23,893 nucleotides of DNA. It comes from Candidatus Woesearchaeota archaeon. GTDB taxonomy: Archaea > Nanobdellota > Nanobdellia > Woesearchaeales > JAUUYB01. Made by a program: the position numbers and the translations under genes. The notes beneath the pieces are model-generated. The model saw only the letters and a list, made by a program, of their open reading frames with translations. It searched no databases and had not been told where the DNA came from. The stretch covers positions 1 through 23,893 of the forward strand of contig JAUUYB010000001.1 in assembly GCA_030590605.1 (NCBI GenBank). The letters are read 5' to 3'. This document shows positions 6,695 to 14,532 of the stretch, in pieces; the stretch's first letter is position 1, and the number at the start of each line of letters is the position of its first letter.

Positions 6695-8338
6695 TCAATC
6701 GTTCCTATTAAAGAAGAAGTAGAACCCCAGGACCAGCGCCAGTCCATAACTCAGTAGAGCCACAAGAGGGTAACCATTGAACATAGGAGGGATATCTTTC
6801 CCGACAGTCACTGTCCCTGAGATTATCAGAGCGACAAGTATCATGCCTACAGCCAGTCGGTTGGTCGAGTGACCGATTTCTGTAGTGATCTCCTTTATTT
6901 CCGTCTCATTGATATCGACCCGGACCTTCCCCTCCCTGATTGTGTCCATGATGCCTGACAGCTTGCTTGGGAATCCGACAAGGCTTTCCTTGAATTCCAC
7001 TGATGTCTTTAGGGCTTTTGAGATCAGGTTCTTTGGCATCATCTGCTTTTTGACTATGGTCTTAAGATAGGGGATGGCCTCTTTGGAGAAATCGAAATCA
7101 GGGTCTATGAGTTGACATGTTCCTTCGAGTGTGACCGCTGCCTTGCCGATAAGGATCAGATCTCTTGGCATCGTGATTCCATGGTGGATGCATTCTTCGA
7201 AAAGTTTCTTAAGCATGGTTGTAGGCCTGGCTTCAGATAGAGATTTTCCATACCACTCATTGATTATGAATGAGACCTCTCTTCTGAAATCTTCTTTGTT
7301 GGTCCATTGTGAGGGTGTGCCTACTCTGAGGAGGACATTTGCGACTCCTTCGAAATCCATAGCTGATAGGGAAAGGATTAGATTGATGGATTCCTTCTTG
7401 AGTCTCTCATTCATGACACCTACTATGCCGAAATCAAGGAGTGCGACCTTTTTGCCTGGAAGCATGAGAAGGTTTCCCGGATGGAGGTCTGCGTGGAATA
7501 CATTATAGTCGAAGATCTGTTGTATGAGTGCATCGATTCCGATATGTATGACGTTCTTCTTATCGAAACGTTTTCCTTCTGCTAACATATCCCGGATCTT
7601 ATCTCCTTTGATGAACTGCATGGTGAGTATCCTAGAGGTGGTGTAGTCAAAATAGACTTTAGGTATGACTATTGTCTTCGATCCTTTGAAGTTGTTGTAG
7701 AATATGTCTATGTATTTCGCTTCCTTCCTGTAATCAAGCTCATTTTTGGAATAGAATTCGAATTCATCGACTATCGCCTGGATGTTGAGGTTCTTGTACC
7801 TATGGTGTTTTGAGAGCCGTTTGGCGAAGAAATGCATGATATCTAGGTCTGATTCGATGGTCCTCCGGATCCTGGGCCTCATGACTTTCACGACGACAGA
7901 TGTTCCGTTCTTGAGGATCGCCTTGTGGACTTGTCCGATAGATGCAGAAGAGAGGGGGACGAAATCGAATTCCTTGAATACATGGTGCCAAGTCTGTCCG
8001 ATTTCTTTGTTGAGCGTGGATTCTACGATCTCTTTTGAAAATGGTCTGGTCTGGTCCTGTAGTTTGGAGAGTTCTTCAGTATAAGAGACAGGGACTAGGT
8101 CTGGTCTTATAGAAAGCAGCTGTCCAAGCTTGATGAAAGTTCCGCCAAGATCCTCGAATGCTTTCCTGAATCTCACTTCAGGATTATCAGGTTTCTGATG
8201 TTTGCGGAGTTTATTCCAGAATTTTAGATGATATCTTAGTTGCAGGTCATCTACGACGTGGCCGAGACCATGCTTGAAAAGGACATTGATGATATGGGAA
8301 ATCCTAGAGACATTCCTTGCACTCCTTGCTGCATCCAT
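6695..8338 (-). CDS. ABC1/UbiB-family protein kinase-like ATPase
   Basis: 547 aa. The family hallmarks are present in order: KLGQ (70-73) in the N-terminal extension, the Ala-rich loop as SSASIGQ (130-136) in place of the P-loop, the ATP-binding Lys in VVVKVMRP (about 151), ELDYRKEA with Glu206, HADLHPGN (282-289) and LDFG (301-304). Two hydrophobic helices at about 495-545 form a C-terminal membrane hairpin. UbiB/COQ8 proteins are membrane ATPases needed for isoprenoid-quinone or other prenyl-lipid metabolism. No quinone genes are near, so the client is unknown. A TATAAA box at 8378-8385 predicts a leader of about 17 bases carrying GAGG six bases before the ATG, which is unusual in this mostly leaderless window. 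Confidence 0.93.
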   Translation of the reverse strand: MDAARSARNVSRISHIINVLFKHGLGHVVDDLQLRYHLKFWNKLRKHQKPDNPEVRFRKAFEDLGGTFIKLGQLLSIRPDLVPVSYTEELSKLQDQTRPFSKEIVESTLNKEIGQTWHHVFKEFDFVPLSSASIGQVHKAILKNGTSVVVKVMRPRIRRTIESDLDIMHFFAKRLSKHHRYKNLNIQAIVDEFEFYSKNELDYRKEAKYIDIFYNNFKGSKTIVIPKVYFDYTTSRILTMQFIKGDKIRDMLAEGKRFDKKNVIHIGIDALIQQIFDYNVFHADLHPGNLLMLPGKKVALLDFGIVGVMNERLKKESINLILSLSAMDFEGVANVLLRVGTPSQWTNKEDFRREVSFIINEWYGKSLSEARPTTMLKKLFEECIHHGITMPRDLILIGKAAVTLEGTCQLIDPDFDFSKEAIPYLKTIVKKQMMPKNLISKALKTSVEFKESLVGFPSKLSGIMDTIREGKVRVDINETEIKEITTEIGHSTNRLAVGMILVALIISGTVTVGKDIPPMFNGYPLVALLSYGLALVLGFYFFFNRND

Positions 8339-8377
8339 CGCTTTCCTCTTTTTCTATTATCATTTTGGAACCCTGCC

Positions 8378-8385
8378 TTTATAAA
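8378..8385 (-). promoter_or_regulatory. TATA box of the UbiB-family gene
   Basis: Palindromic TTTATAAA with GAAACAAA upstream on the minus strand as a BRE. It predicts a start near 8355, followed by the Shine-Dalgarno-like AGAGG just before the ATG at 8338. Confidence 0.6.
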
Positions 8386-8406
8386 TTTTGTTTCCCTTGC
8401 CCAAAG

Positions 8407-8416
8407 TTTTTTAAAG
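8407..8416 (+). promoter_or_regulatory. TATA box of topA
   Basis: TTTTTTAAAG is centred 28 bp before the ATG at 8440, which argues against any longer N-terminus reading through it. Confidence 0.55.
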
Positions 8417-8439
8417 GGCTTTTTGTTTTCTGTTTTTTG

Positions 8440-10731
8440 ATGACTGAATTGATTATCTCAGAGAAGCCTGATGCAGCTAAGAAGATTGCGATGGCTCTTG
8501 CTAATGGAAAAGCCGAAAAGCACAGCAATGGGAGGGTTCCATACTACACTCTTACCCACGGGAACACAGATATAATCGTAGGATGTGCAGTAGGTCACCT
8601 TTACACTGTTGGGGAGAAAGAAAAGACGACTTGGGACACATATCCGATATTTGATGTGATTTGGATCCCGACTTCTGAAGCTGACAAGAAAGCTGATTTT
8701 TCAAAAAAATATCTAGATACCCTAAAAAAGCTTGCAAAGCAGGCAAAATCGTTTACAGTAGCTTGCGATTATGATATCGAAGGAGAAGTCATCGGTCTGA
8801 ATGTCATCCGGAAGGTATGCAAGCAAAAGGACGCAAGCCGTATGAAGTTTTCGACTTTGACCAAGGAAGATCTGATTGAGGCGTACGAAGAGAGATCAAA
8901 GACACTTGATTGGGGGCAGGCGAATGCGGGTGAGACAAGGCATATTCTTGATTTTTATTATGGTATCAACTTGACAAGAGCTCTGACCCACGCAGTGAAA
9001 TCCGCTACAGGAACATTCAAATTGTTATCTTCAGGACGGGTACAGGGTCCTGCACTTAAGATCATAGTAGACCGTGAGAAGGAGATCAGGGCGTTCATTC
9101 CTGTGCCTTTTTGGCAGGTCGAACTCGATGGAAAAGTAAACGGAGGAGATATCCTGGCTCTTCATAAAGAGGACAAATTCTGGGAGAAAGACAAGGCGGA
9201 TGCAGTGATGGCAAAGGTCAAGGGCCAGAAGAAAGGCATTATCGCAAAAGCTGAGAAGCGGAAGTTCAACCAAAATCCTCCTTTCCCATTCGATCTCACA
9301 AGTATGCAGCTCGAATCTTATAGATGTTTCAAGATCAAACCGAAGTATACTCTTGAGGTAGCTCAGAAGCTGTACACAGGCGGTTGGATATCCTACCCGA
9401 GGACTTCGTCGCAGAAGCTGCCGAAGAAACTCGGGTTCAAGAAGATACTCGAATCCCTTAAGAAGCAACCTCAGTATAAGGAGATGGCTGGAAAGATCCT
9501 GAAGACCAAGCTTGAACCTAACGAGGGAAAGAAGGAGGACGCTGCCCACCCTGCTATTTATCCGACTGGCACGATCCCGGATGATCTTGAAGGGTGGGAT
9601 CAGAAGATCTACGATCTCATCGTCAGAAGATTCTTTTCTGTCTTCGCAGAACCTGCGATCAGGGAGACGAACACTCTTACTATTGATGTGAACGAAGAAC
9701 CATTCATAACCAAGGGGACAGTGACTGTCTATAAGGGATGGCATGATTTCTACGGGCCTTATGTCAAGCTCGATGATAAGGAACTCCCTGAAGTGAATGA
9801 AGGGGATCCGGTTGATGTGAAGAAGATAACTGAGCATTCGAGGGAAACAAAACCTCCGAACAGGTATACTCAATCATCTATAATCCATGCACTTGAGAAG
9901 AAAGGGTTGGGGACAAAGGCCACCCGGGCAGCGATTGTCGATACATTGTTCACAAGAGGATATGTTGTTGGAGACCAGAATATTGAAGCGACAGAATTGG
10001 GTATAATAACAACAGATGTCCTTGGGAAGTATTGTCCTGAAATCCTGGATGAAGAACTGACCAGAGAATTCGAAGCAGAGATGAAGAGTATACGTGAGAA
10101 GAATCTTACTGGAAAACAGGTCCTCGACAGGTCGAAAGAAGTTCTCGCAGCAATAGTTGACAAATTCAAGAAACATGAGAAAAATATAGGGAAGCATCTT
10201 GCTGAAGCGAATCAGGCTGCAACGAAACTTGCGACTGAAGTAGGAAAATGCAAAAAATGTAAAGATGGAATCCTCACGATAAGAAAGGGCAAATTCGGAA
10301 GGTTCCTCGCCTGCAATAACTATCCTGATTGTAAGACTACATTCAATCTTCCTAAGACTGGCACGATCAAGCCTGCAGGCAAGGTTTGTGAGACCTGTGG
10401 ATATCCTATAGTGATAGTGAGGGCTCCCCGGAAAGGGCCCCAAGAGTTCTGTATAAATCCTGATTGCCCTGAAAAGATAGAAGCGAATGGAAGTGCGGAG
10501 TCATACCCTGAGGAAGGGATGGTTTGTCCGACTTGTGGGAAGGGTAAGATGGTGCTCAAGAAAAGTTTTTATGGTCAGTTCCTCGGATGCGATAATTATC
10601 CAAAGTGCAAGACTATGATGAAAATCATTGAAGGCAAGGTGGACAAGACTCCGATAACACCTGCAGCAAAGAAGACTTTTTCTAAGAAAACAGTGAAGAA
10701 GACAGTCAAGAAAGCGGCTAAGAAAAAATAA
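8440..10731 (+). CDS. topA: DNA topoisomerase I (type IA, archaeal type)
   Basis: 763 aa from the ATG at 8440. It relaxes negative supercoils by cutting and rejoining one strand through a 5'-phosphotyrosine. The TOPRIM domain begins at residue 1 with ISEKPDAAKK (Glu8) and has the acidic triad in DYDIEGE (D110, D112, E114). The catalytic tyrosine is Tyr319 in GWISYPRTSS. SSGRVQGPALKIIVDRE (198-213) and KGLGTKATRA are core motifs. Three C-terminal zinc ribbons follow, each CxxC...Cx4-5C, at about 604-631, 650-676 and 696-723. A lysine-rich tail (AKKTFSKKTVKK...) ends the protein and should bind DNA. The frame is open further upstream, but those residues lie across the promoter and are not family-like. 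Confidence 0.96.
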   Translation: MTELIISEKPDAAKKIAMALANGKAEKHSNGRVPYYTLTHGNTDIIVGCAVGHLYTVGEKEKTTWDTYPIFDVIWIPTSEADKKADFSKKYLDTLKKLAKQAKSFTVACDYDIEGEVIGLNVIRKVCKQKDASRMKFSTLTKEDLIEAYEERSKTLDWGQANAGETRHILDFYYGINLTRALTHAVKSATGTFKLLSSGRVQGPALKIIVDREKEIRAFIPVPFWQVELDGKVNGGDILALHKEDKFWEKDKADAVMAKVKGQKKGIIAKAEKRKFNQNPPFPFDLTSMQLESYRCFKIKPKYTLEVAQKLYTGGWISYPRTSSQKLPKKLGFKKILESLKKQPQYKEMAGKILKTKLEPNEGKKEDAAHPAIYPTGTIPDDLEGWDQKIYDLIVRRFFSVFAEPAIRETNTLTIDVNEEPFITKGTVTVYKGWHDFYGPYVKLDDKELPEVNEGDPVDVKKITEHSRETKPPNRYTQSSIIHALEKKGLGTKATRAAIVDTLFTRGYVVGDQNIEATELGIITTDVLGKYCPEILDEELTREFEAEMKSIREKNLTGKQVLDRSKEVLAAIVDKFKKHEKNIGKHLAEANQAATKLATEVGKCKKCKDGILTIRKGKFGRFLACNNYPDCKTTFNLPKTGTIKPAGKVCETCGYPIVIVRAPRKGPQEFCINPDCPEKIEANGSAESYPEEGMVCPTCGKGKMVLKKSFYGQFLGCDNYPKCKTMMKIIEGKVDKTPITPAAKKTFSKKTVKKTVKKAAKKK

Positions 10732-10772
10732 CGGAAACTTTCCCTAACTGATATGTTCGTCCTAACCCCATA

Positions 10773-10793
10773 AAAATCTCTGTGCGAGATTTT
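10773..10793. terminator. Hairpin after topA
   Basis: AAAATCTC and GAGATTTT form a perfect 8-bp stem around TGTGC, ending in a short T run. It lies 42 bp after the topA stop and before the promoter of the next gene, so it is a plausible terminator or processing hairpin. Confidence 0.45.
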
Positions 10794-10805
10794 CAATAGG
10801 CAATT

Positions 10806-10813
10806 CATATAAA
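10806..10813 (+). promoter_or_regulatory. TATA box of the membrane protease gene
   Basis: CATATAAA is centred 27 bp before the ATG at 10837 (leaderless). Confidence 0.6.
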
Positions 10814-10836
10814 CGATGAATGATTTCTCTTGATTC

Positions 10837-12543
10837 ATGGGGGACTTGAGACGGATTGGTATGATCTGCTTCTTATGGGTAGCTCTGCTCTTCTCTATCG
10901 TATCTGCACAGGATGGAAGTATTACCCTTCTTGCAGTATCAGAGAATGCTAATGGGACACTTGTTGGAACTACTGCAGACTTATATCTTGAGGTGAAGCC
11001 AGGGCAGGGGAGGGTATTTATTGAGAGTTTCCCTCTTACTAAGATAGACACGCAGATATCGACAAGGTTTGCGAAGGATATCGCATGCAACTACATAGAT
11101 ATTGATTGTTCAAAGTACGATTTTTTCTATACTATCCGGTCTGATTCTCCGATCATAGGGGGGCCATCTGCGGGCGCTGCGACATCTGTTCTCACTGCGA
11201 GCTTGCTTCTTGGACTTGATTATGATGAAAGTATCGCTCTCACCGGGACTATCAATTCTGGGGGGATAATCGGTTCTGTAGGCGGTGTTTCAGAGAAGAT
11301 ATCAGCAGCCAACAAGTTCGGGATAACTAAAGTGCTTATCCCTGCAGAGGAGATGTCACTAAATGAGACATTTGATGAAGATTTCAGTGTGATATCTGTA
11401 GCCACACTCGATGATGCGATGGAGGAATTCACTGGCAGGAGAAAGGTGTACGGTAAAAAGAACATTACGATATCCCCTGAGTATCAGGAAGTCATGACAA
11501 GATTGGCTGATGAGCTTTGCGGTAGGGCTAAAGAGACAAGCTCTCTTATACATACTGAGGAGTTATCAGCCTTTGACGAATTGTTATTGACTGCTGAGAA
11601 CCTTACGAATAAAGGAGAGATTGCGTATGCTAAAGGAGAACACTTTGCAGCTGCATCGCATTGCTTCGGAGCAGGACTCGCTTACAGACGTCTTCAGCTC
11701 ATGACAGAGAATAGATCATCTGAAGAGCTTTTGATTATGGCAGAAGAGATTGAAGAAGAGATTGATGTTTTCGAGTCACACGTAGAACAAAAAGCGCTTA
11801 GGACTATTACTGATCTCGAAGCATATATGATAGTGAAGGAGCGTCTTATTGAAGCCCGTCAGAATATCAATAAGACTTTTGAGAGGCTTGAAGAAGGGGA
11901 ATTGCCGCATAACGAGCTTGCCTATGCGACCGAGAGACTTACAAGCGCTCGCCTTTGGGCAGGATTTTTTGGTACAGAAGGAAAGGTCTTGGAACTTGAT
12001 AAGGATGTCTTGGAAAGGTCATGTCTTGCGAAGATTGATGAGGCTCAGGAAAGGTATCATTATTCTACTGCATATATTCCAGGCACTTTATCAGATACTT
12101 TAACAGAGATTAACCTTGCTAAAAAAGATTATGATGAAGGTAATTACGCATTATGTTTGTTCAAGGCATCTAAGGCTAAAGCAGAGGCAGACCTAATACT
12201 GAATGCAGTGAGTATTAATCCGGATAACCTTGATAATCTTATAGATCTGAAAGTGGAAGTTGCCGAGCAGGTGATCGCAGATGCTATCGAAAAGGATATG
12301 TTTCCGATAGTGGGGTATAGCTATTACGAATATGCGAAGAACTTGAAGGAATATGATAAGTATTCGTCTCTCCTATATGCTGAGTACGCTCTTGAGCTGT
12401 CAAATTTTGATGTATATCTGGGGAAGGAATATCAGCAGGGAAGGAGTTTAGATTTTAATCTCATGACCACTCTTGTATTCTTCATCGGTTTCTTGACAGG
12501 GGTTGTATTTACTTTTGCATTGATATTTCCGCGTAAGAAATAG
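10837..12543 (+). CDS. Membrane-anchored archaeal Ser/Lys protease (COG1750-like, Lon-type proteolytic fold)
   Basis: 568 aa. A signal peptide or N-terminal anchor (residues 7-24, ending VSAQ) precedes a Lon-type proteolytic domain of about 30-200. The catalytic Ser111 sits in GGPSAGAATS and the partner Lys154 in GGVSEKISAANK. GTINSGGIIGSVGG between them is typical of the fold. No AAA+ module is present. Residues 215-530 are helical, TPR-like and charged, and a C-terminal membrane helix (about 541-563, LMTTLVFFIGFLTGVVFTF) ends with PRKK. This should hold the protease outside the membrane with a short cytoplasmic tail. The likely role is extracytoplasmic protein quality control or processing of secreted proteins, inferred from topology. 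It is a single-gene unit with its own promoter. Confidence 0.88.
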   Translation: MGDLRRIGMICFLWVALLFSIVSAQDGSITLLAVSENANGTLVGTTADLYLEVKPGQGRVFIESFPLTKIDTQISTRFAKDIACNYIDIDCSKYDFFYTIRSDSPIIGGPSAGAATSVLTASLLLGLDYDESIALTGTINSGGIIGSVGGVSEKISAANKFGITKVLIPAEEMSLNETFDEDFSVISVATLDDAMEEFTGRRKVYGKKNITISPEYQEVMTRLADELCGRAKETSSLIHTEELSAFDELLLTAENLTNKGEIAYAKGEHFAAASHCFGAGLAYRRLQLMTENRSSEELLIMAEEIEEEIDVFESHVEQKALRTITDLEAYMIVKERLIEARQNINKTFERLEEGELPHNELAYATERLTSARLWAGFFGTEGKVLELDKDVLERSCLAKIDEAQERYHYSTAYIPGTLSDTLTEINLAKKDYDEGNYALCLFKASKAKAEADLILNAVSINPDNLDNLIDLKVEVAEQVIADAIEKDMFPIVGYSYYEYAKNLKEYDKYSSLLYAEYALELSNFDVYLGKEYQQGRSLDFNLMTTLVFFIGFLTGVVFTFALIFPRKK

Positions 12544-12594
12544 TTATTTTTTGGTACGCAATCAGCATTGATCATATTCTAGATTCTTAACAGA

Positions 12595-12768
12595 ACTTCC
12601 AATAAAAAATATGAAAAAAACCCGGCAAGCATCCCCGTTTCCGGAGATGCTCGCTGGGAAAAAGAGGTGATGGTGAAAAAACCCAGGCAAACCATTCTTG
12701 CGAATGGCTTGCTGGGAAAAAGAGGTGATAGATCGTGATTATGAAGAACTCCTCTTTTCTGTTATGTT
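12595..12768 (-). ncRNA. Candidate small RNA: two tandem GNRA-capped hairpins, each followed by a U tract
   Basis: On the minus strand, hairpin A (12716-12682) has a 15-bp stem with one bulge and a GCAA loop. Hairpin B (12658-12621) has a 17-bp stem and a GAAA loop. Both are GNRA tetraloops only when read on this strand, and stem differences that are A-C mismatches on the plus strand mostly become G-U pairs on the minus strand. Each unit begins with the exact 19-mer ATCACCTCTTTTTCCCAGC (12729-12711 and 12671-12653) and ends in U6 or U7. A promoter with BRE CGAAACC and TATA lies just upstream and predicts a start near 12768. The 5' AAAAGAGG (from 12758-12751) can pair with the first CCUCUUUU. 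AUCACCUC equals the usual 3' end of 16S rRNA, so it may mimic or compete with the anti-Shine-Dalgarno. Function unknown. Confidence 0.6.
12653..12729. repeat. Exact 19-bp direct repeat with 58-bp period
   Basis: GCTGGGAAAAAGAGGTGAT occurs at 12653-12671 and 12711-12729. It forms the conserved 5' part of each unit of the candidate small RNA (minus sense), while the stem interiors differ between the two copies. Confidence 0.9.
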
Positions 12769-12790
12769 AACTATGGAGTAGTACCACAAA

Positions 12791-12804
12791 TATATAAAGG
12801 TTTC
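12791..12804 (-). promoter_or_regulatory. Strong archaeal promoter reading into the tandem hairpins
   Basis: Minus strand CGAAACCTTTATATA, a textbook BRE plus TATA box. No minus-strand protein gene begins within reach, so its natural product is the candidate small RNA; transcription would start near 12768. Confidence 0.6.
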
Positions 12805-12925
12805 GATTTTATAGCACCCTAGAGTAGTAACAACATTTAAGAATTTATTGGATTTTCGAAAAACAAGCATAATTTAGCGACGGCACATAGCAATCTTCTT
12901 AAATGAGGGGTAGGATGATGGATAG

Positions 12926-13936
12926 ATGAGATATCTTATTTTCCTCATCTGCGCCCTCTTGCTCACAGGATGTGATGAGATAAAGATTACTGGTTCGATC
13001 ATCACGATCGATGAGCTGATAGATGAACTCCCTGAAGAAGATGGAGAGATTGAGGCGTTCTTCTGCCCTGTTGATAATTGCAGCGAAAGGCTGATAGGAC
13101 TTATCATGGACTCTGGATCTGTCGATTGCGCATTCTTCGACCTTGACATCCCAGAATTGATCGACGCCCTCGAATCAAGGCAGGCAAGGGTGGTGATAGA
13201 CAATACTAATCAGGAAGAGCTGGAAGAAGCAGGACATCTATCCTTCGTACGATACGATGACGGAAACCGTCTCTCTCACAACAAGTTCTGCATATTCGAT
13301 GAGAAGGTGGTATGGACAGGGAGCTTCAACCCGACATATAATGGGGATCAGAAAAACAATAATAACGTAGTAGTAATAAGATCAAAGTACCTCGCCAAGG
13401 AATTCCAGGATGAGTTCGAAGAATTATGGCGGGGAGAATTTGGTAAGGGTTCTAGGACCCATAATTACAAAGTACTGCTGAATGGTCTATTGACAGAAAC
13501 ATATTTCTGCCCTGATGATTGCAAGACATTCGGTGGAGAGAGCCGCCTGGTGGAACTGATAGATGGCGCAAATGAATCCATAGAGATGGCCATTTTCTCT
13601 TTCACATTGGATTCAGTAGGTGATGCACTCATCCGCGCAAAACAAAGGGGTATCAAGGTCACAGTGATGATCGAGAGCCGCCAGAGGAATGTCAAAGGAT
13701 CAGAATACGGGCGCCTGAAGGAAGCAGGGATCGATATCCTCATAGACAATAACAAAGCCATGATGCATCACAAGTTCGTCATCATCGATGGCAAGATTGT
13801 CTGGACAGGCTCATACAATTTCTCCAGGAACGCGAACAACCGAAATGATGAGAACATCGTGGTGTTGAGAGATCCTGAAGTTGTGAAACGTTTCCAGGAA
13901 GAATTTTCCTCCATAATGGGTGATACCCTACAATAA
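12926..13936 (+). CDS. Phospholipase D-family lipoprotein with two HKD motifs
   Basis: 336 aa. A short hydrophobic N-terminus ends in the lipobox LLTGC (Cys16), so the protein should be a lipid-anchored extracytoplasmic protein. Two PLD repeats follow: HNKFCIFD (H118, K120, D125) and HHKFVIID (H281, K283, D288), each followed by VWTGS(F/Y)N. Both halves contain a close cysteine pair (FCPVDNC near 47-52 and FCPDDC near 195-199), which would suit disulphides outside the cell. Two intact HKD motifs make an active phosphodiesterase. PLD proteins of this size are nucleases (Nuc/EDTA-resistant type) or lipid phosphodiesterases, and a surface nuclease feeding on external DNA is an attractive but unproven idea. 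The TATA-like TTCTTAAAT at 12896-12904 is 26 bp before the ATG. Confidence 0.9.
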   Translation: MRYLIFLICALLLTGCDEIKITGSIITIDELIDELPEEDGEIEAFFCPVDNCSERLIGLIMDSGSVDCAFFDLDIPELIDALESRQARVVIDNTNQEELEEAGHLSFVRYDDGNRLSHNKFCIFDEKVVWTGSFNPTYNGDQKNNNNVVVIRSKYLAKEFQDEFEELWRGEFGKGSRTHNYKVLLNGLLTETYFCPDDCKTFGGESRLVELIDGANESIEMAIFSFTLDSVGDALIRAKQRGIKVTVMIESRQRNVKGSEYGRLKEAGIDILIDNNKAMMHHKFVIIDGKIVWTGSYNFSRNANNRNDENIVVLRDPEVVKRFQEEFSSIMGDTLQ

Positions 13937-13938
13937 AT

Positions 13939-13946
13939 CTTAAATA
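13939..13946 (+). promoter_or_regulatory. TATA box of the nucleotidyltransferase-fold gene
   Basis: CTTAAATA begins three bases after the PLD stop and is centred 26.5 bp before the ATG at 13969, so this gene has its own promoter even though it follows closely. Confidence 0.6.
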
Positions 13947-13968
13947 CTGTCTGGTTTTGGTTGTACTC

Positions 13969-14532
13969 ATGTCAGTAACGAAGGAGATGTTGGGAAAGTT
14001 CTTGATTTCTTTCGATAATTTCCTTGATACGAAATTCAACATCGCAGTGATCGGAGGATGTGTACTAACCTTCTACGATATTGACCATCATACTGAAGAT
14101 ATTGATCTCGTATTCCTAGAGAATCCACCTAAAGGGGTAGTAGATTTCATCAATTTATATTCAGAGCAGAATGGGATTGAGATCCAGTATGGGACGCCTG
14201 AGCGTTTCCAGTCTGTGATAATGAATGAGGATATGTTCGATCATTCCCTGAAGATAGATAAGTTCAAGACTTCGATACTTCATTCCTATAATTTCAAGAA
14301 CCTCAATATTTTCATGCTGAAATTCAGGTATTATGTCCTGGTAAAAATAGAAGCAGGCGCCCATAATCCGAAACATATCCAGGAGGCATTGAGATTAGTC
14401 AAGCATTTTCAGCTTCCTGCAAAGGAATTGATGCACGCGTATGACGAATATAAGGTATATTTGGAAAGCAGTCCAAGGGTTTTATCAGAATTCAAATTCT
14501 TTATGAGAGATGCCTATGGTATCAACATGTGA
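13969..14532 (+). CDS. Nucleotidyltransferase-fold protein (DUF6036 / AbiEii-like)
   Basis: 187 aa from the ATG at 13969; a TTG four codons earlier is possible but falls between the TATA box and the predicted transcript start. The N-terminus shows the minimal nucleotidyltransferase pattern: FNIAVIGG (23-30), then HTEDIDLVF with Asp44 and Asp46 as the metal-binding pair. A helical C-terminal half follows (KFRYYVLVKIEAG, then HIQEALRLVKHF). Proteins of this kind include AbiEii-type toxins and uncharacterised NTases modifying tRNA or proteins. No antitoxin-like partner with its own HTH lies next to it; the adjacent gene is convergent. Function therefore unassigned. Its end overlaps the convergent gene by 11 bases. 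Confidence 0.72.
   Translation: MSVTKEMLGKFLISFDNFLDTKFNIAVIGGCVLTFYDIDHHTEDIDLVFLENPPKGVVDFINLYSEQNGIEIQYGTPERFQSVIMNEDMFDHSLKIDKFKTSILHSYNFKNLNIFMLKFRYYVLVKIEAGAHNPKHIQEALRLVKHFQLPAKELMHAYDEYKVYLESSPRVLSEFKFFMRDAYGINM

Larger units (their letters stand above)
12544..12925. other. 382-bp gene-free region holding a candidate small RNA and the PLD promoter
   Basis: No convincing protein gene. It contains two tandem hairpin units (12611-12729), a minus-strand BRE/TATA promoter (12791-12804) and the TATA box of the downstream PLD gene (about 12896-12904). 12805-12890 is AT-rich with no structure that I could support. Confidence 0.7.

Noticed and set aside
9031..9873. 280-codon minus-strand open frame inside topA
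   Set aside because: Shadow of the topA coding sequence; topA is certain and the antisense product has no recognisable features.
12544..12730. CRISPR array
   Set aside because: Only two repeat units, no uniform spacers and no cas genes.
12611..12738. Two overlapping plus-strand mini-reading frames (19 and 22 codons) starting MKKTRQ and MVKKPRQ, each near a GAGGTGAT ribosome-site-like sequence
   Set aside because: The DNA repeat is conserved but falls in different reading frames at the ends of the two peptides, while hairpin pairing and GNRA loops are kept on the other strand. RNA structure explains the conservation better; a coupled mini-peptide leader stays possible.
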